From positions 1,426,001 to 1,490,000 of the forward strand of contig NZ_VAJL01000001.1 of NCBI RefSeq assembly GCF_006175945.1: a DNA stretch of 64,000 nucleotides, written 5' to 3'. How positions within the stretch are numbered: position 1 is the first letter of the stretch; each line of letters opens with the position of its first letter. Source of the DNA: Chryseobacterium mulctrae. GTDB taxonomy: Bacteria; Bacteroidota; Bacteroidia; Flavobacteriales; Weeksellaceae. The notes under the pieces are model-generated. The model was given only the letters and a program-made list of their open reading frames with translations. It ran no database searches and was not told the DNA's origin. Positions 1-8,271 of the stretch are shown here, one piece after another. The position numbers and the translations under genes are program-made.

Positions 1-1
1 A

Positions 2-1306
2 GTGGGTGGGAATCTAGATTTACCAAAAGTTGACGGAAGATTGGCAGTTTCAGAGAAAACAGATTTCACATTTGTACTTCCGCAGTCGAGCCCATCTTTG
101 CAGGAAAGAGACGGTATTGTAGAATTTATCGATCAGGATCAGATTGCTCTTAATAAAACCATAAAATCTGATTCTGTCAAAGCAGAAAGTCCGATTAAAG
201 GATTGGATGTAAATGTCAACATTGAAGTAGATAAAGAAGCAAAAATGTCGATTATTATTGACAAAGCCAATGGAGATTTTGTAAAACTTCAGGGTGAAGC
301 AGATTTAACAGGCGGAATTGATCCTTCAGGAAAAACAACTTTAGTCGGCGTTTATCAGGTAGAAAAAGGAAGCTACGAAATGTCGGTAAGTCTTTTGAAA
401 AGAAAATTTGATATCCAAAAAGGAAGCACCATCACCTGGACCGGCGAACCAACAACCGCTAAATTGGATATTACCGCTATTTATAAAACCAATGCAGCGC
501 CTATTGATCTTGTAGAACAACAGTTTGGAGGAAATCCTGCAGATCTTAATCAGTTTAAACAAAGAATTCCATTCAATACATTACTGATCCTTAAAGGAGA
601 ACTTTTGAAACCTGATATCTCTTTTGATATTACCACAGACGAAAAAAATAACGCGGTTTCTTCTACCGTTACAGAAACAGTAGACGGAAAACTGTCTCAG
701 TTGCGACAAGATGAAAACGAAATGAATAAGCAGGTTTTTGCATTGCTTTTACTGAATCGTTTTATTGGTGAAAACCCTTTCGAAAGTAATTCCGGAGTTT
801 CTGCTGAAACATTGGCGAGACAGAGTGTGAGTAAAATTCTTTCGCAACAGCTTAATAATATTGCCTCCAATCTTATAAAAGGAGTTGATTTAAATTTCGA
901 TCTTGAATCTACCGAAGATTATTCTACCGGAACTCAAAATACAAGAACCGATCTGAATATTGATATCAGCAAAAAATTATTAAATGACCGTCTGAAAGTT
1001 ACAGTAGGAAGTAATTTCGGATTGGAAGGTGAAGCGAGACAAAACGAAAATACCACCAATATTGCAGGAGATGTTATGATAGATTACAGCCTTTCTAGAG
1101 ACGGAAGATATATGTTGAGAGCGTACCGAAAAAATGATTATCAGGTTGCTTTACAAGGACAAATTATAGAAACCGGAGTAGGATTTATCATCACTTTAGA
1201 TTACGATAAGTTCCGTGATATTTTCCGTAAATCTAGAAATCAGAGAAACAAGGAAATCAGAGAAAATAAAAGAAAACAAGATAACCAAGTCGTAGAATTT
1301 AAATAA
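2..1306 (+). CDS. tamB: TamB-like translocation/assembly protein, C-terminal part (5' truncated by window edge)
   Basis: About 434 residues of the C-terminal end are visible; the gene begins before the window. The sequence is rich in short alternating beta strands with few charged clusters, as expected of the TamB/DUF490 beta-taco, and the last third contains the typical conserved C-terminal segment (a Gln-rich NKQVFALLLLNRF stretch, then paired strands ending in basic residues). TamB proteins span the periplasm and work with an Omp85-type partner in outer-membrane protein insertion or lipid transport. That partner follows directly: the stop codon shares one base with the next start (taATG at 1304-1308), so translation is probably coupled. 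Identification rests on this neighbour as much as on the sequence. Confidence 0.88.
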   Translation: MGGNLDLPKVDGRLAVSEKTDFTFVLPQSSPSLQERDGIVEFIDQDQIALNKTIKSDSVKAESPIKGLDVNVNIEVDKEAKMSIIIDKANGDFVKLQGEADLTGGIDPSGKTTLVGVYQVEKGSYEMSVSLLKRKFDIQKGSTITWTGEPTTAKLDITAIYKTNAAPIDLVEQQFGGNPADLNQFKQRIPFNTLLILKGELLKPDISFDITTDEKNNAVSSTVTETVDGKLSQLRQDENEMNKQVFALLLLNRFIGENPFESNSGVSAETLARQSVSKILSQQLNNIASNLIKGVDLNFDLESTEDYSTGTQNTRTDLNIDISKKLLNDRLKVTVGSNFGLEGEARQNENTTNIAGDVMIDYSLSRDGRYMLRAYRKNDYQVALQGQIIETGVGFIITLDYDKFRDIFRKSRNQRNKEIRENKRKQDNQVVEFK

Positions 1307-3654
1307 TGAAGAATACCTTTAATATATACTGCAAATATTTTTTGGCATCGGGAATGACGGTGGCAGTTATCTCTTGTAGCAATACCAAGTTTCTAAAAGA
1401 CGGGCAAATGCTCTATACCGGAGCTGAAGTAAAAATAGAAAGTGATTCTCTTTCAAAAAAAGAAAAAAGTGAATTGAAGTCTGCACTCGAAGAAAATCTT
1501 ACGCCAAAACCAAATTCTACTTTCCTTGGTTTAAGACCAAAACTCTATGCATACAATACTACGAAAGAACCCAAAAAAGAAAAAGGCATAAAGTACTGGC
1601 TGAAATATAAATTTGGTGAAGAACCTGTTTTGCTTGGAGATGTTGACAGAGAATTTAATAAAGATATTATTGTAAATTATTCTGAAAACAAGGGTTATTT
1701 TAATGCAAAAGCTAAATATGACACGGTTTCAAAAAATAAAAAAGCGCAGGTTATTTACACCTTAAATCCGGGAGCAAGATATTTAATAAGCAATGTGAAT
1801 TTCCCAAAAGATTCTACGCTTATTAATGCAGAAATTCAGAATTTAAAAGAAAAAACGTTACTTAAAGAAGGAAATCCTTTCGATCTTGATGTCATCAAAA
1901 ACGAACGACAAAGAATCGACAATGAGCTAAAAGACAAAGGTTTTTATTACTTCAGTCCAGACAATATTATTGTACAAGCAGATAGTACGGTAACTAAAAA
2001 TCCAAAAGTTGAGCTTATTGTAAAGCTGAAAGACAACACACCAAAATTGGCAACCGAACAGTTTACAATTGATAAAGTAGTTGTTTTTCCTAATTACAAT
2101 CTTCGCGATGCTAAAAAAGGAAAATATAATATCCCGATGAATCCCGATTCTTTGAAAGGATATGAGTACAACAATATTTACGTAGTTGATCCTGATAAAA
2201 AATTTAAACCAAGAATTTTTGACCGAGCTTTATATTTCAACCAAGGTGATATCTACAATAGAAAAGACCACAATTTATCTCTTAATCGATTGATCAGCTT
2301 GGGTGTTTTTAAGTTTGTGAAAAATGAGTTTGTCGTTTCAGATTCTTTAAATCATAAGTTTGATGCGTATTATGTATTAACTCCAAGAGAACTTCAATCT
2401 TTACGCTTGGAAGCTTTGGGAAGAACCAATTCTGCAAATTATGCAGGAAGCGAACTAAATTTAAACTGGACGCAACGAAATTTTTTCCGTGGTGCAGAAC
2501 AGTTTAAGGCTTCTGTTTATGGAGCATTCGATGTTCAGATGGGCGGTCCTGCAGATGCTGAAAACATTTTCAGAGCGGGAACCAATGTACAATTATCAAT
2601 TCCAAGAATTGTGGCACCTTTCCGTTTCAATTCTTCAAGTGCTTTTGTTCCGAGAACTAATATGAAACTGGGATATGAATTCCAAAACAGAACAACTTTA
2701 TATTCTTTAAATACATTTAATGCTTCATTTGGGTACCAATGGAAAGAAAATGTAAGAAAAGAACACGAACTTAATGTCATTGATGTTTCTTTGATTCGTC
2801 CGGCAGACATTACTGAAAAATTTAAAACTAAATCTGACGGCAATCCTTACCTTCAAAGAATAACTGAAAAGCAACTTATTTTCGGACCCACTTATTCTTA
2901 CACCTATTCCACAACAATGCTTCCTAGAAAAAATACGTTTTATTATAAAGGAATGCTGGATTTAGCAGGAAATATTACAGGTCTTGTTACAGGAGCCAAT
3001 GTAAAAGAAGGAAAGGAAAAAACAATTTTCGGAGTTCCTTTCAGCCAATATGCAAAGATTGAAAATGATCTAAGATTCTATCATAAGTTTAATGAGAAAA
3101 CATCTTTTGCTTCACGATTTATTGCAGGAGCTGCTATTCCTTATGGAAATTCAGAACATATTCCTTTCTCAAGACAGTTTTTTGTAGGTGGAAGTAACAG
3201 TATCAGAGCATTCAGAGCAAGAACTTTAGGTCCTGGAAGTTATGATCCGAGAGATGAGAATAACAACAGAGCTGTTTTTGATCAGTCGGGAGACGTAAAA
3301 TTAGAATTGAATGCTGAATACAGAGCCAATCTTTATAAATTTTTGAATGTTGCAGCATTTGTAGATGCAGGAAATATCTGGTTGATTAATGATGATATCA
3401 ATGATGAGGGAGTCAATACAAGACCGGGAGGAAAATTTTCTAAAGAGTTTTTAAGTGAAATTGCAGTAGGAGCAGGAGTTGGTCTACGATTAGATTTCTC
3501 AATTTTAGTTTTAAGACTTGATTTGGCAATGCCTCTAAGAGTTCCATATTACGAAAAAGGCGACCGATGGACTTTCGACAGAATCAATTTTGGAGATTCC
3601 AGCTGGAGAAAAGATAATCTTATTCTGAATATAGCCATTGGATATCCTTTCTAA
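1306..3654 (+). CDS. tamL: TamL: lipidated Omp85/TamA-family outer membrane assembly factor
   Basis: Protein of 782 residues with an N-terminal lipoprotein signal ending in VISC (Cys about 24), then POTRA-like repeats (about 30-360) and a C-terminal 16-strand barrel (about 380-782). The conserved Omp85 loop motif appears as SIRAFRARTLGPG near residue 645. In Bacteroidota the TamA homologue carries a lipid anchor and is called TamL; this matches. It presumably receives or supports folding outer-membrane proteins together with TamB, whose gene overlaps it by one base. Start chosen because it is coupled to the upstream stop and gives the lipobox. Not BamA, which would lack the lipobox and sit in another gene context. 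Confidence 0.92.
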   Translation: MKNTFNIYCKYFLASGMTVAVISCSNTKFLKDGQMLYTGAEVKIESDSLSKKEKSELKSALEENLTPKPNSTFLGLRPKLYAYNTTKEPKKEKGIKYWLKYKFGEEPVLLGDVDREFNKDIIVNYSENKGYFNAKAKYDTVSKNKKAQVIYTLNPGARYLISNVNFPKDSTLINAEIQNLKEKTLLKEGNPFDLDVIKNERQRIDNELKDKGFYYFSPDNIIVQADSTVTKNPKVELIVKLKDNTPKLATEQFTIDKVVVFPNYNLRDAKKGKYNIPMNPDSLKGYEYNNIYVVDPDKKFKPRIFDRALYFNQGDIYNRKDHNLSLNRLISLGVFKFVKNEFVVSDSLNHKFDAYYVLTPRELQSLRLEALGRTNSANYAGSELNLNWTQRNFFRGAEQFKASVYGAFDVQMGGPADAENIFRAGTNVQLSIPRIVAPFRFNSSSAFVPRTNMKLGYEFQNRTTLYSLNTFNASFGYQWKENVRKEHELNVIDVSLIRPADITEKFKTKSDGNPYLQRITEKQLIFGPTYSYTYSTTMLPRKNTFYYKGMLDLAGNITGLVTGANVKEGKEKTIFGVPFSQYAKIENDLRFYHKFNEKTSFASRFIAGAAIPYGNSEHIPFSRQFFVGGSNSIRAFRARTLGPGSYDPRDENNNRAVFDQSGDVKLELNAEYRANLYKFLNVAAFVDAGNIWLINDDINDEGVNTRPGGKFSKEFLSEIAVGAGVGLRLDFSILVLRLDLAMPLRVPYYEKGDRWTFDRINFGDSSWRKDNLILNIAIGYPF

Positions 3655-3664
3655 AAAGCTAATG

Positions 3665-3688
3665 TTAGTTAGTTAGTTAGTTAGTTAG
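3665..3688. repeat. Tetranucleotide microsatellite (TTAG)6
   Basis: Six perfect TTAG units lie ten bases after the tamL stop codon. They are outside any gene, so slippage would not shift a reading frame; an effect on the 3' end of the tamL transcript is conceivable but unsupported. Confidence 0.95.
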
Positions 3689-3730
3689 TGATCAGCTCTG
3701 ACTTATTACATAAAAAAGCAACACAATATT

Positions 3731-3800
3731 TCAATATCAATAGGAACGGGCTTTAGCCCGTTTTTTAGTTTACCACAATTCATTTGGCTTTAGACAAAAC
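3731..3800 (+). repeat. Two-palindrome dispersed repeat, copy 1
   Basis: The block contains the palindrome CGGGCTTTAGCCCG (3747-3760) preceded by TCAATATCAATAGGAAC and followed about 25 bases later by a second half-palindrome TTTGGCTTTAG. The same order of motifs appears on the opposite strand at 60801-60870, including ATCAATAGGA before the first palindrome. This identifies a dispersed intergenic family rather than a chance hairpin. Confidence 0.8.
3745..3768 (+). terminator. Rho-independent terminator after tamB-tamL
   Basis: AACGGGCT pairs with AGCCCGTT around a very short loop and is followed by a T run (3761-3766). It is the first palindrome of the dispersed repeat and lies about 90 bases after the tamL stop. 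Confidence 0.65.
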
Positions 3801-3984
3801 TTATCTATTGATAATTTGCTGAAACCATTTATACTTTATGAAGCAAGATTTTTTCCTTTTCTACACTGAAATTCACATTAAGGAATAATCTTTGCCTTAA
3901 ATCCAGCAACAATATATTGTCATTTCTTGATTTCAAACTGAAGACAATATTCATCATCAAATCACATCTATTAATATTCTAACT

Positions 3985-4914
3985 ATGCTAAAAGAATTAA
4001 AATTTTTCTGGGAAACCGTTAAAGAAACATTTACAGAATGGAATAATTCATCCGCTTCTAATGACTCGGCAAGTTTGGCTTATTATGCCATTTTCTCAAT
4101 TCCGGGATTGCTGATTATTATTATCTGGATCGCAGGATATTTTTTTGGGGAAGAAGCGATTCGCGGACAAATCAGTACTCAGATTAGTGGATTGATGGGA
4201 CAGGATGTTGCCAAAAGCATTCAGGATATGATTGCAGGAGCACTTATTGATAAGGAAAATATTTTTATGAAAATTGTTGGAGTAGGCTCATTAGTTTATG
4301 GTTCTACTACCCTATTTTTTCAGTTGCAGAAATCTCTGAATAATCTTTGGGATGTGGAAGCTGCGCCTAAAAAAGCTTTGGTAAAATTTCTTTTAGACCG
4401 TGCGAACTCATTAGGAATGATTCTTATTTTAGGATTTTTACTGATGATCACGATGGTTTTATCCTCATTAATAGGACTCTTTAATAATTTCATCACTACT
4501 TATTTCGGTCTTGAAACGTATATCATTGTAGAAATTATTAATTTCACCGTAGGATTTTTAGTTATTGTCGTCCTTTTTGCATTGATGTTTAAAGTACTTC
4601 CCGATGTAGAAATCAGCTGGAAATCGGTTTGGAAAGGCGCTTTACTTACTGCAGCTCTTTTTACTTTAGGTAAATTTTTGCTGAGTCTTTACTTTGGACA
4701 ATTTAAACCCACCTCAGCATTTGGAACTGCCGGAACGGTGATTTTAATTATGATGTGGATTAATTATTCGTGTATGCTGGTTTTCTTCGGCGCAGAATTT
4801 ACGAAAGTCTACACTTATCGAAAAGGATACAAGATTGTTCCTTCAAAACATGCCAAATGGAGCAGTGCAAAATTGTATAGAGAAAGCCAGGTTCAAAACG
4901 AAACTCAGGTTTAA
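3985..4914 (+). CDS. YihY/BrkB family inner membrane protein
   Basis: Protein of 309 residues with about six membrane segments. The N-terminal part carries the family signature around SASLAYYAIFSIPGLL (about 28-44) and the C-terminal half has the conserved FGTAGTVILIMMWINYSC region (about 250-267), both typical of the YihY/UPF0761 (formerly called RNase BN/BrkB) family. The molecular function of the family is not settled; older RNase BN labels are wrong. The gene stands alone, 330 bases after tamL and convergent with argS, with a shared terminator between them. A charged C-terminal tail of about 30 residues is probably cytoplasmic. Confidence 0.9.
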   Translation: MLKELKFFWETVKETFTEWNNSSASNDSASLAYYAIFSIPGLLIIIIWIAGYFFGEEAIRGQISTQISGLMGQDVAKSIQDMIAGALIDKENIFMKIVGVGSLVYGSTTLFFQLQKSLNNLWDVEAAPKKALVKFLLDRANSLGMILILGFLLMITMVLSSLIGLFNNFITTYFGLETYIIVEIINFTVGFLVIVVLFALMFKVLPDVEISWKSVWKGALLTAALFTLGKFLLSLYFGQFKPTSAFGTAGTVILIMMWINYSCMLVFFGAEFTKVYTYRKGYKIVPSKHAKWSSAKLYRESQVQNETQV

Positions 4915-4919
4915 AATAA

Positions 4920-4948
4920 AAATCCTCCCGAAATTTTCAGGAGGATTT
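4920..4948. terminator. Bidirectional terminator between yihY-like gene and argS
   Basis: AAATCCTCC pairs with GGAGGATTT over an 11-base loop. T-rich tracts follow on both strands, and the hairpin sits between two convergent stop codons. Confidence 0.9.
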
Positions 4949-4953
4949 ATTTT

Positions 4954-6711
4954 TTACATTCTGTTTACGGTTCCTATACCTAATAAACTTAATGATTTTT
5001 TTATTGTTTGTGCCGTGAGATTTGATAAATTCAAACGGAATTGTTTTAGATCTTCATCTTCAAGTTTTAGAATTATATTGCTTTGATAGAATGAATTGTA
5101 AGATTTCACTAAATCATAAAGATAATTTGCAACTAAAGCTGGACTTAATGATTCAGATGCTCTTTCAACAACAGATTTATAATTTGCCAATTGCATAATT
5201 ACTTCTTTTTCATGCTGATTTAATTCTACCTCAGCAATTTCTCTATTCAAATAATTTGCTTTAATCAACAGCGATTGAATACGAGCATAAGTGTATAAAA
5301 TAAACGGTCCTGTATTTCCATTAAAATCAATACTTTCTTCAGGATTGAAAAGCATTTTTTTCTTTGGATCTACTTTCAGCATGAAATATTTCAATGCAGC
5401 CTGACCAATAATCTCATAAGAAATTTCTTTTTCTCCGTCTGTAAGACCTTCTAATCTTCCTTGCTCAATTGCTTTTAATTTTGCTTCATTATACATTTCC
5501 TGCATCAAATCATCGGCATCGACAACTGTTCCTTCACGAGATTTCATTTTTCCGTTTGGAAGTTCTACCATTCCATAAGATAAATGGTACAACTGATCTG
5601 CCCAAGAATATCCTAATTTTCCTAAGATTTTAAATAAAACCTGGAAATGGTAATCCTGCTCGTTTCCTACTGTATAAATAAGTTTCTGAATATCGTTTTC
5701 TTTAAAACGCTGAACTGCCGTTCCTAAATCCTGAGTCATATACACAGAAGTTCCATCTGAACGAAGCAATAATTTCTGGTCTAAACCTTCGTCAGTTAAA
5801 TCGCACCAAACCGAACCATCTTCTTTCTGATACAAAACACCTTTATCTAAACCTTCCTGAATAAGATCTTTTCCTAAAATGTAAGTGTTGCTTTCATACT
5901 GAACCTGGTCGAAATCTACACCCAATCTTTTGTAAGTCTGATTGAAACCATCGTAAACCCAAGAGTTCATTTCGCTCCAAAGATTTCTTACTTTTTCATC
6001 GCCATTCTCCCAATCCAAAAGCATTTGTTGAGCTTCTTTCATTAAAGGAGCATCTTTTTTAGCCTGATCTTCAGTGCTTCCATTCGCAATAAGTTCAGCT
6101 ATTTCTTTTTTGTATTCCTGGTCAAATTTAACATAGTAGTTTCCTACAAATTTATCTCCCTTCGTTTCTGCATTCGGTGTTTCTCCTTTTCCAAATTTTT
6201 CCCAAGCCAACATCGATTTACAGATATGGATTCCTCTGTCATTGATGATCTGACTTTTTATAACATCATAACCCGCTTCTTTAAGAATCTGAGCGACAGA
6301 AAAACCTAATAAGTTATTTCTGATATGACCCAAATGCAATGGTTTGTTGGTATTTGGTGAAGAATATTCCACCATTACGGTTGCATTTTTCTTTTCTATA
6401 TTAAAAAACTGTTCAGAAACCGTTTTAAACTGATCTACGAAGAATTGGTTTTTAACTTTTACATTTAAAAATCCTTTTACCACATTAAAACTTTCCAGCA
6501 ATTCGGTCTGAGTTGTTAATCCTTCTCCTAATTCTACCCCAATGCTTTCAGGATTTTTCTTCAATTGCTTTACCAAAGGAAAAGTAACGATGGTAAAATC
6601 TCCCTCAAACTCAGTTTTATTTTCCTGGATTTCAAGTTTTATATCTTTCAACTGATAGACATTAAGGATAACCTCTGCCAGTTTTTGTTCTATTATATCT
6701 TTAATATTCAT
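4954..6711 (-). CDS. argS: Arginyl-tRNA synthetase
   Basis: Class I aminoacyl-tRNA synthetase of 585 residues that charges tRNA-Arg. The N-terminal Arg-tRNA synthetase domain (about 1-90) precedes the HIGH-type motif HLGHIRNN (about residue 125) and the KMSKS-equivalent MKSREGTVV (about 388). The C-terminal DALR anticodon-binding domain ends in LLGIGTVNRM. The open frame extends 15 codons further upstream (to 6756), but the start MNIKDIIEQ at 6711 is preferred: the -7 box TATATTTG at 6729-6736 lies inside the extension, and the extension overlaps the susD terminator. Confidence 0.95.
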   Translation of the reverse strand: MNIKDIIEQKLAEVILNVYQLKDIKLEIQENKTEFEGDFTIVTFPLVKQLKKNPESIGVELGEGLTTQTELLESFNVVKGFLNVKVKNQFFVDQFKTVSEQFFNIEKKNATVMVEYSSPNTNKPLHLGHIRNNLLGFSVAQILKEAGYDVIKSQIINDRGIHICKSMLAWEKFGKGETPNAETKGDKFVGNYYVKFDQEYKKEIAELIANGSTEDQAKKDAPLMKEAQQMLLDWENGDEKVRNLWSEMNSWVYDGFNQTYKRLGVDFDQVQYESNTYILGKDLIQEGLDKGVLYQKEDGSVWCDLTDEGLDQKLLLRSDGTSVYMTQDLGTAVQRFKENDIQKLIYTVGNEQDYHFQVLFKILGKLGYSWADQLYHLSYGMVELPNGKMKSREGTVVDADDLMQEMYNEAKLKAIEQGRLEGLTDGEKEISYEIIGQAALKYFMLKVDPKKKMLFNPEESIDFNGNTGPFILYTYARIQSLLIKANYLNREIAEVELNQHEKEVIMQLANYKSVVERASESLSPALVANYLYDLVKSYNSFYQSNIILKLEDEDLKQFRLNLSNLTAQTIKKSLSLLGIGTVNRM

Positions 6712-6728
6712 TATTCTAATTTGAAATG

Positions 6729-6736
6729 CAAATATA
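6729..6736 (-). promoter_or_regulatory. -7 box of the argS promoter
   Basis: On the minus strand this reads TATATTTG, a perfect match to the Bacteroidota -7 consensus TAnnTTTG, 17 bases before the chosen argS start. No clear TTG -33 element is seen, since the upstream stretch is the susD terminator T tract. Confidence 0.65.
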
Positions 6737-6746
6737 CGGAAATAAA

Positions 6747-6768
6747 AAAACCGCACTAAGGCGGTTTT
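6747..6768 (-). terminator. Terminator of the susC-susD operon
   Basis: AAAACCGC pairs with GCGGTTTT around a 6-base loop. On the minus strand a T tract follows, about 25 bases after the susD stop. Confidence 0.9.
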
Positions 6769-6792
6769 AATATGAATGTTAAAAGAAATTGT

Positions 6793-8259
6793 TTAATTAA
6801 TGTCCCAGAAAACTTTTGTAGTTAGTTTATCTCCCCCAATTGCTGAAGATGCTGCAGTCCAGTTCGCTCCATTTACAGTTTGTTCATTAATAGGGTAAGT
6901 TAATCTGGTTGGTACTTTACCAGCAGCAGCAGATACTGCATTAGGTGCTGTTAATACAGGATAATCTAATCTTCTATAGAAGTTCCAAGATTCAAAACCT
7001 CTGTTATACATTGCAATCCATGCTTGTTGCCCAATTTTCAACTTCCAGTTTGTAGTAGAAAACACTACATCGGGATTTGCTAAATAGGTAGTAATATCTG
7101 CAGCAGGTACTCCCCATTGTTGCATTGATCTTTCAATTGCGATTTGATAATATTGGGCTGCAGTGCTTCCTCCAACGGAATAACCTCTCGCCGCAGCTTC
7201 TGCTAAATAAAAATTAACTTCTGCTGCATCAAATAATATTCCTGTTTTGTTTGGAGTTAACAAATTGGTTGCAATATGAGAATTTGCGCCATATTCATTA
7301 GTCAAACCAACAGTACCTCCAACATATCCTCCTCCAGAAACCTCTGTAAAATAAAATGGTCTTCTTGGGTCATTCAAATCATTCATTGCATCTACAATAC
7401 CTTCTTCAACCACAAAATCATTTCTGTTACTTGCAACTACTTCGGCATATAAACGATTAAAATTAGGAGAAGTTCCATCGTATTTAAACAAAGAATTTTT
7501 AGGATTTGTAACCATTACTCCTCCAGCATATGCTGCTTCAACAGTCTGTTTAGCTAATGTAGGATTTACATCGGCAAGGTTAATTCCTATTTTAAGCTTT
7601 AGGCTATTTGCAAAAATAATCCAATCTCCAACATTTCCATTATAAATATTATCTCCGGATTCAAAGCTTGTATATCCTGAATCTAAAGTAGATAACGCTG
7701 AATTTATCCTTGTAATTAAGTTCTCATAAATTGTTTTCGCATCATCATATTTTGGTAAAACAATAGTTTCAGGTTTTGCTGCTTCTGAATAAGGAACGTT
7801 ACCAAAACTATCTACTAAAACCTGATAGGTATAAACTTCCAATAAATTTATGATTGCTAATTTATTGGCCTGTTGTTTTTCCCAAGTTGCCTGAGGCGTT
7901 AAAGGTGGCTTCACTTCAGTCGCTAAGACCTTTTTTGACTCATTAAGATTTCCAAGAACATCTGTATATAGTGCAAGCCACATATTATCCGGAACTTTTC
8001 TAGTTCCTGCAAAATTAAATCTTGCATCATTTCTATATATTGTTGTAGCTAGATAATGCTGGAAAAATCTGAAAACATTAAGGTTAACACTAGGTGTTTC
8101 CATCTGATCCATTAGCTCTTTTTGAGCATTGGTAAATAATGGTTCGGCCGGAACCACATAGGGTTGACTTTGGTTATTATTAAAATCCTCATCTCCGTTT
8201 ACACATCCAGTGAGAAATGCTAACGAGCCTATAGTAAGTATTGAAAATATCTTTTTCAT
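6793..8259 (-). CDS. SusD/RagB-family substrate-binding lipoprotein
   Basis: Protein of 488 residues with a lipoprotein signal ending in LTGC (Cys about 19). SusD-family proteins are surface lipoproteins that form a lid on the SusC barrel and bind the imported ligand through a TPR-rich scaffold; the many Tyr/Trp-rich helices and the NFYLAEAAARG segment (about 350) agree with the SusD-like group. It lies 12 bases downstream of susC on the same strand, so the two are co-transcribed. No glycoside hydrolase, sulfatase or sigma/anti-sigma gene is adjacent, so the substrate cannot be predicted; a peptide or oligosaccharide is possible. Confidence 0.92.
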   Translation of the reverse strand: MKKIFSILTIGSLAFLTGCVNGDEDFNNNQSQPYVVPAEPLFTNAQKELMDQMETPSVNLNVFRFFQHYLATTIYRNDARFNFAGTRKVPDNMWLALYTDVLGNLNESKKVLATEVKPPLTPQATWEKQQANKLAIINLLEVYTYQVLVDSFGNVPYSEAAKPETIVLPKYDDAKTIYENLITRINSALSTLDSGYTSFESGDNIYNGNVGDWIIFANSLKLKIGINLADVNPTLAKQTVEAAYAGGVMVTNPKNSLFKYDGTSPNFNRLYAEVVASNRNDFVVEEGIVDAMNDLNDPRRPFYFTEVSGGGYVGGTVGLTNEYGANSHIATNLLTPNKTGILFDAAEVNFYLAEAAARGYSVGGSTAAQYYQIAIERSMQQWGVPAADITTYLANPDVVFSTTNWKLKIGQQAWIAMYNRGFESWNFYRRLDYPVLTAPNAVSAAAGKVPTRLTYPINEQTVNGANWTAASSAIGGDKLTTKVFWDIN

Positions 8260-8271
8260 TTTTAATTCGAT

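Noticed and set aside
4835..5086. 83-codon frame across the end of the YihY-like gene
   Set aside because: It runs through the terminator and the end of argS; by-product.
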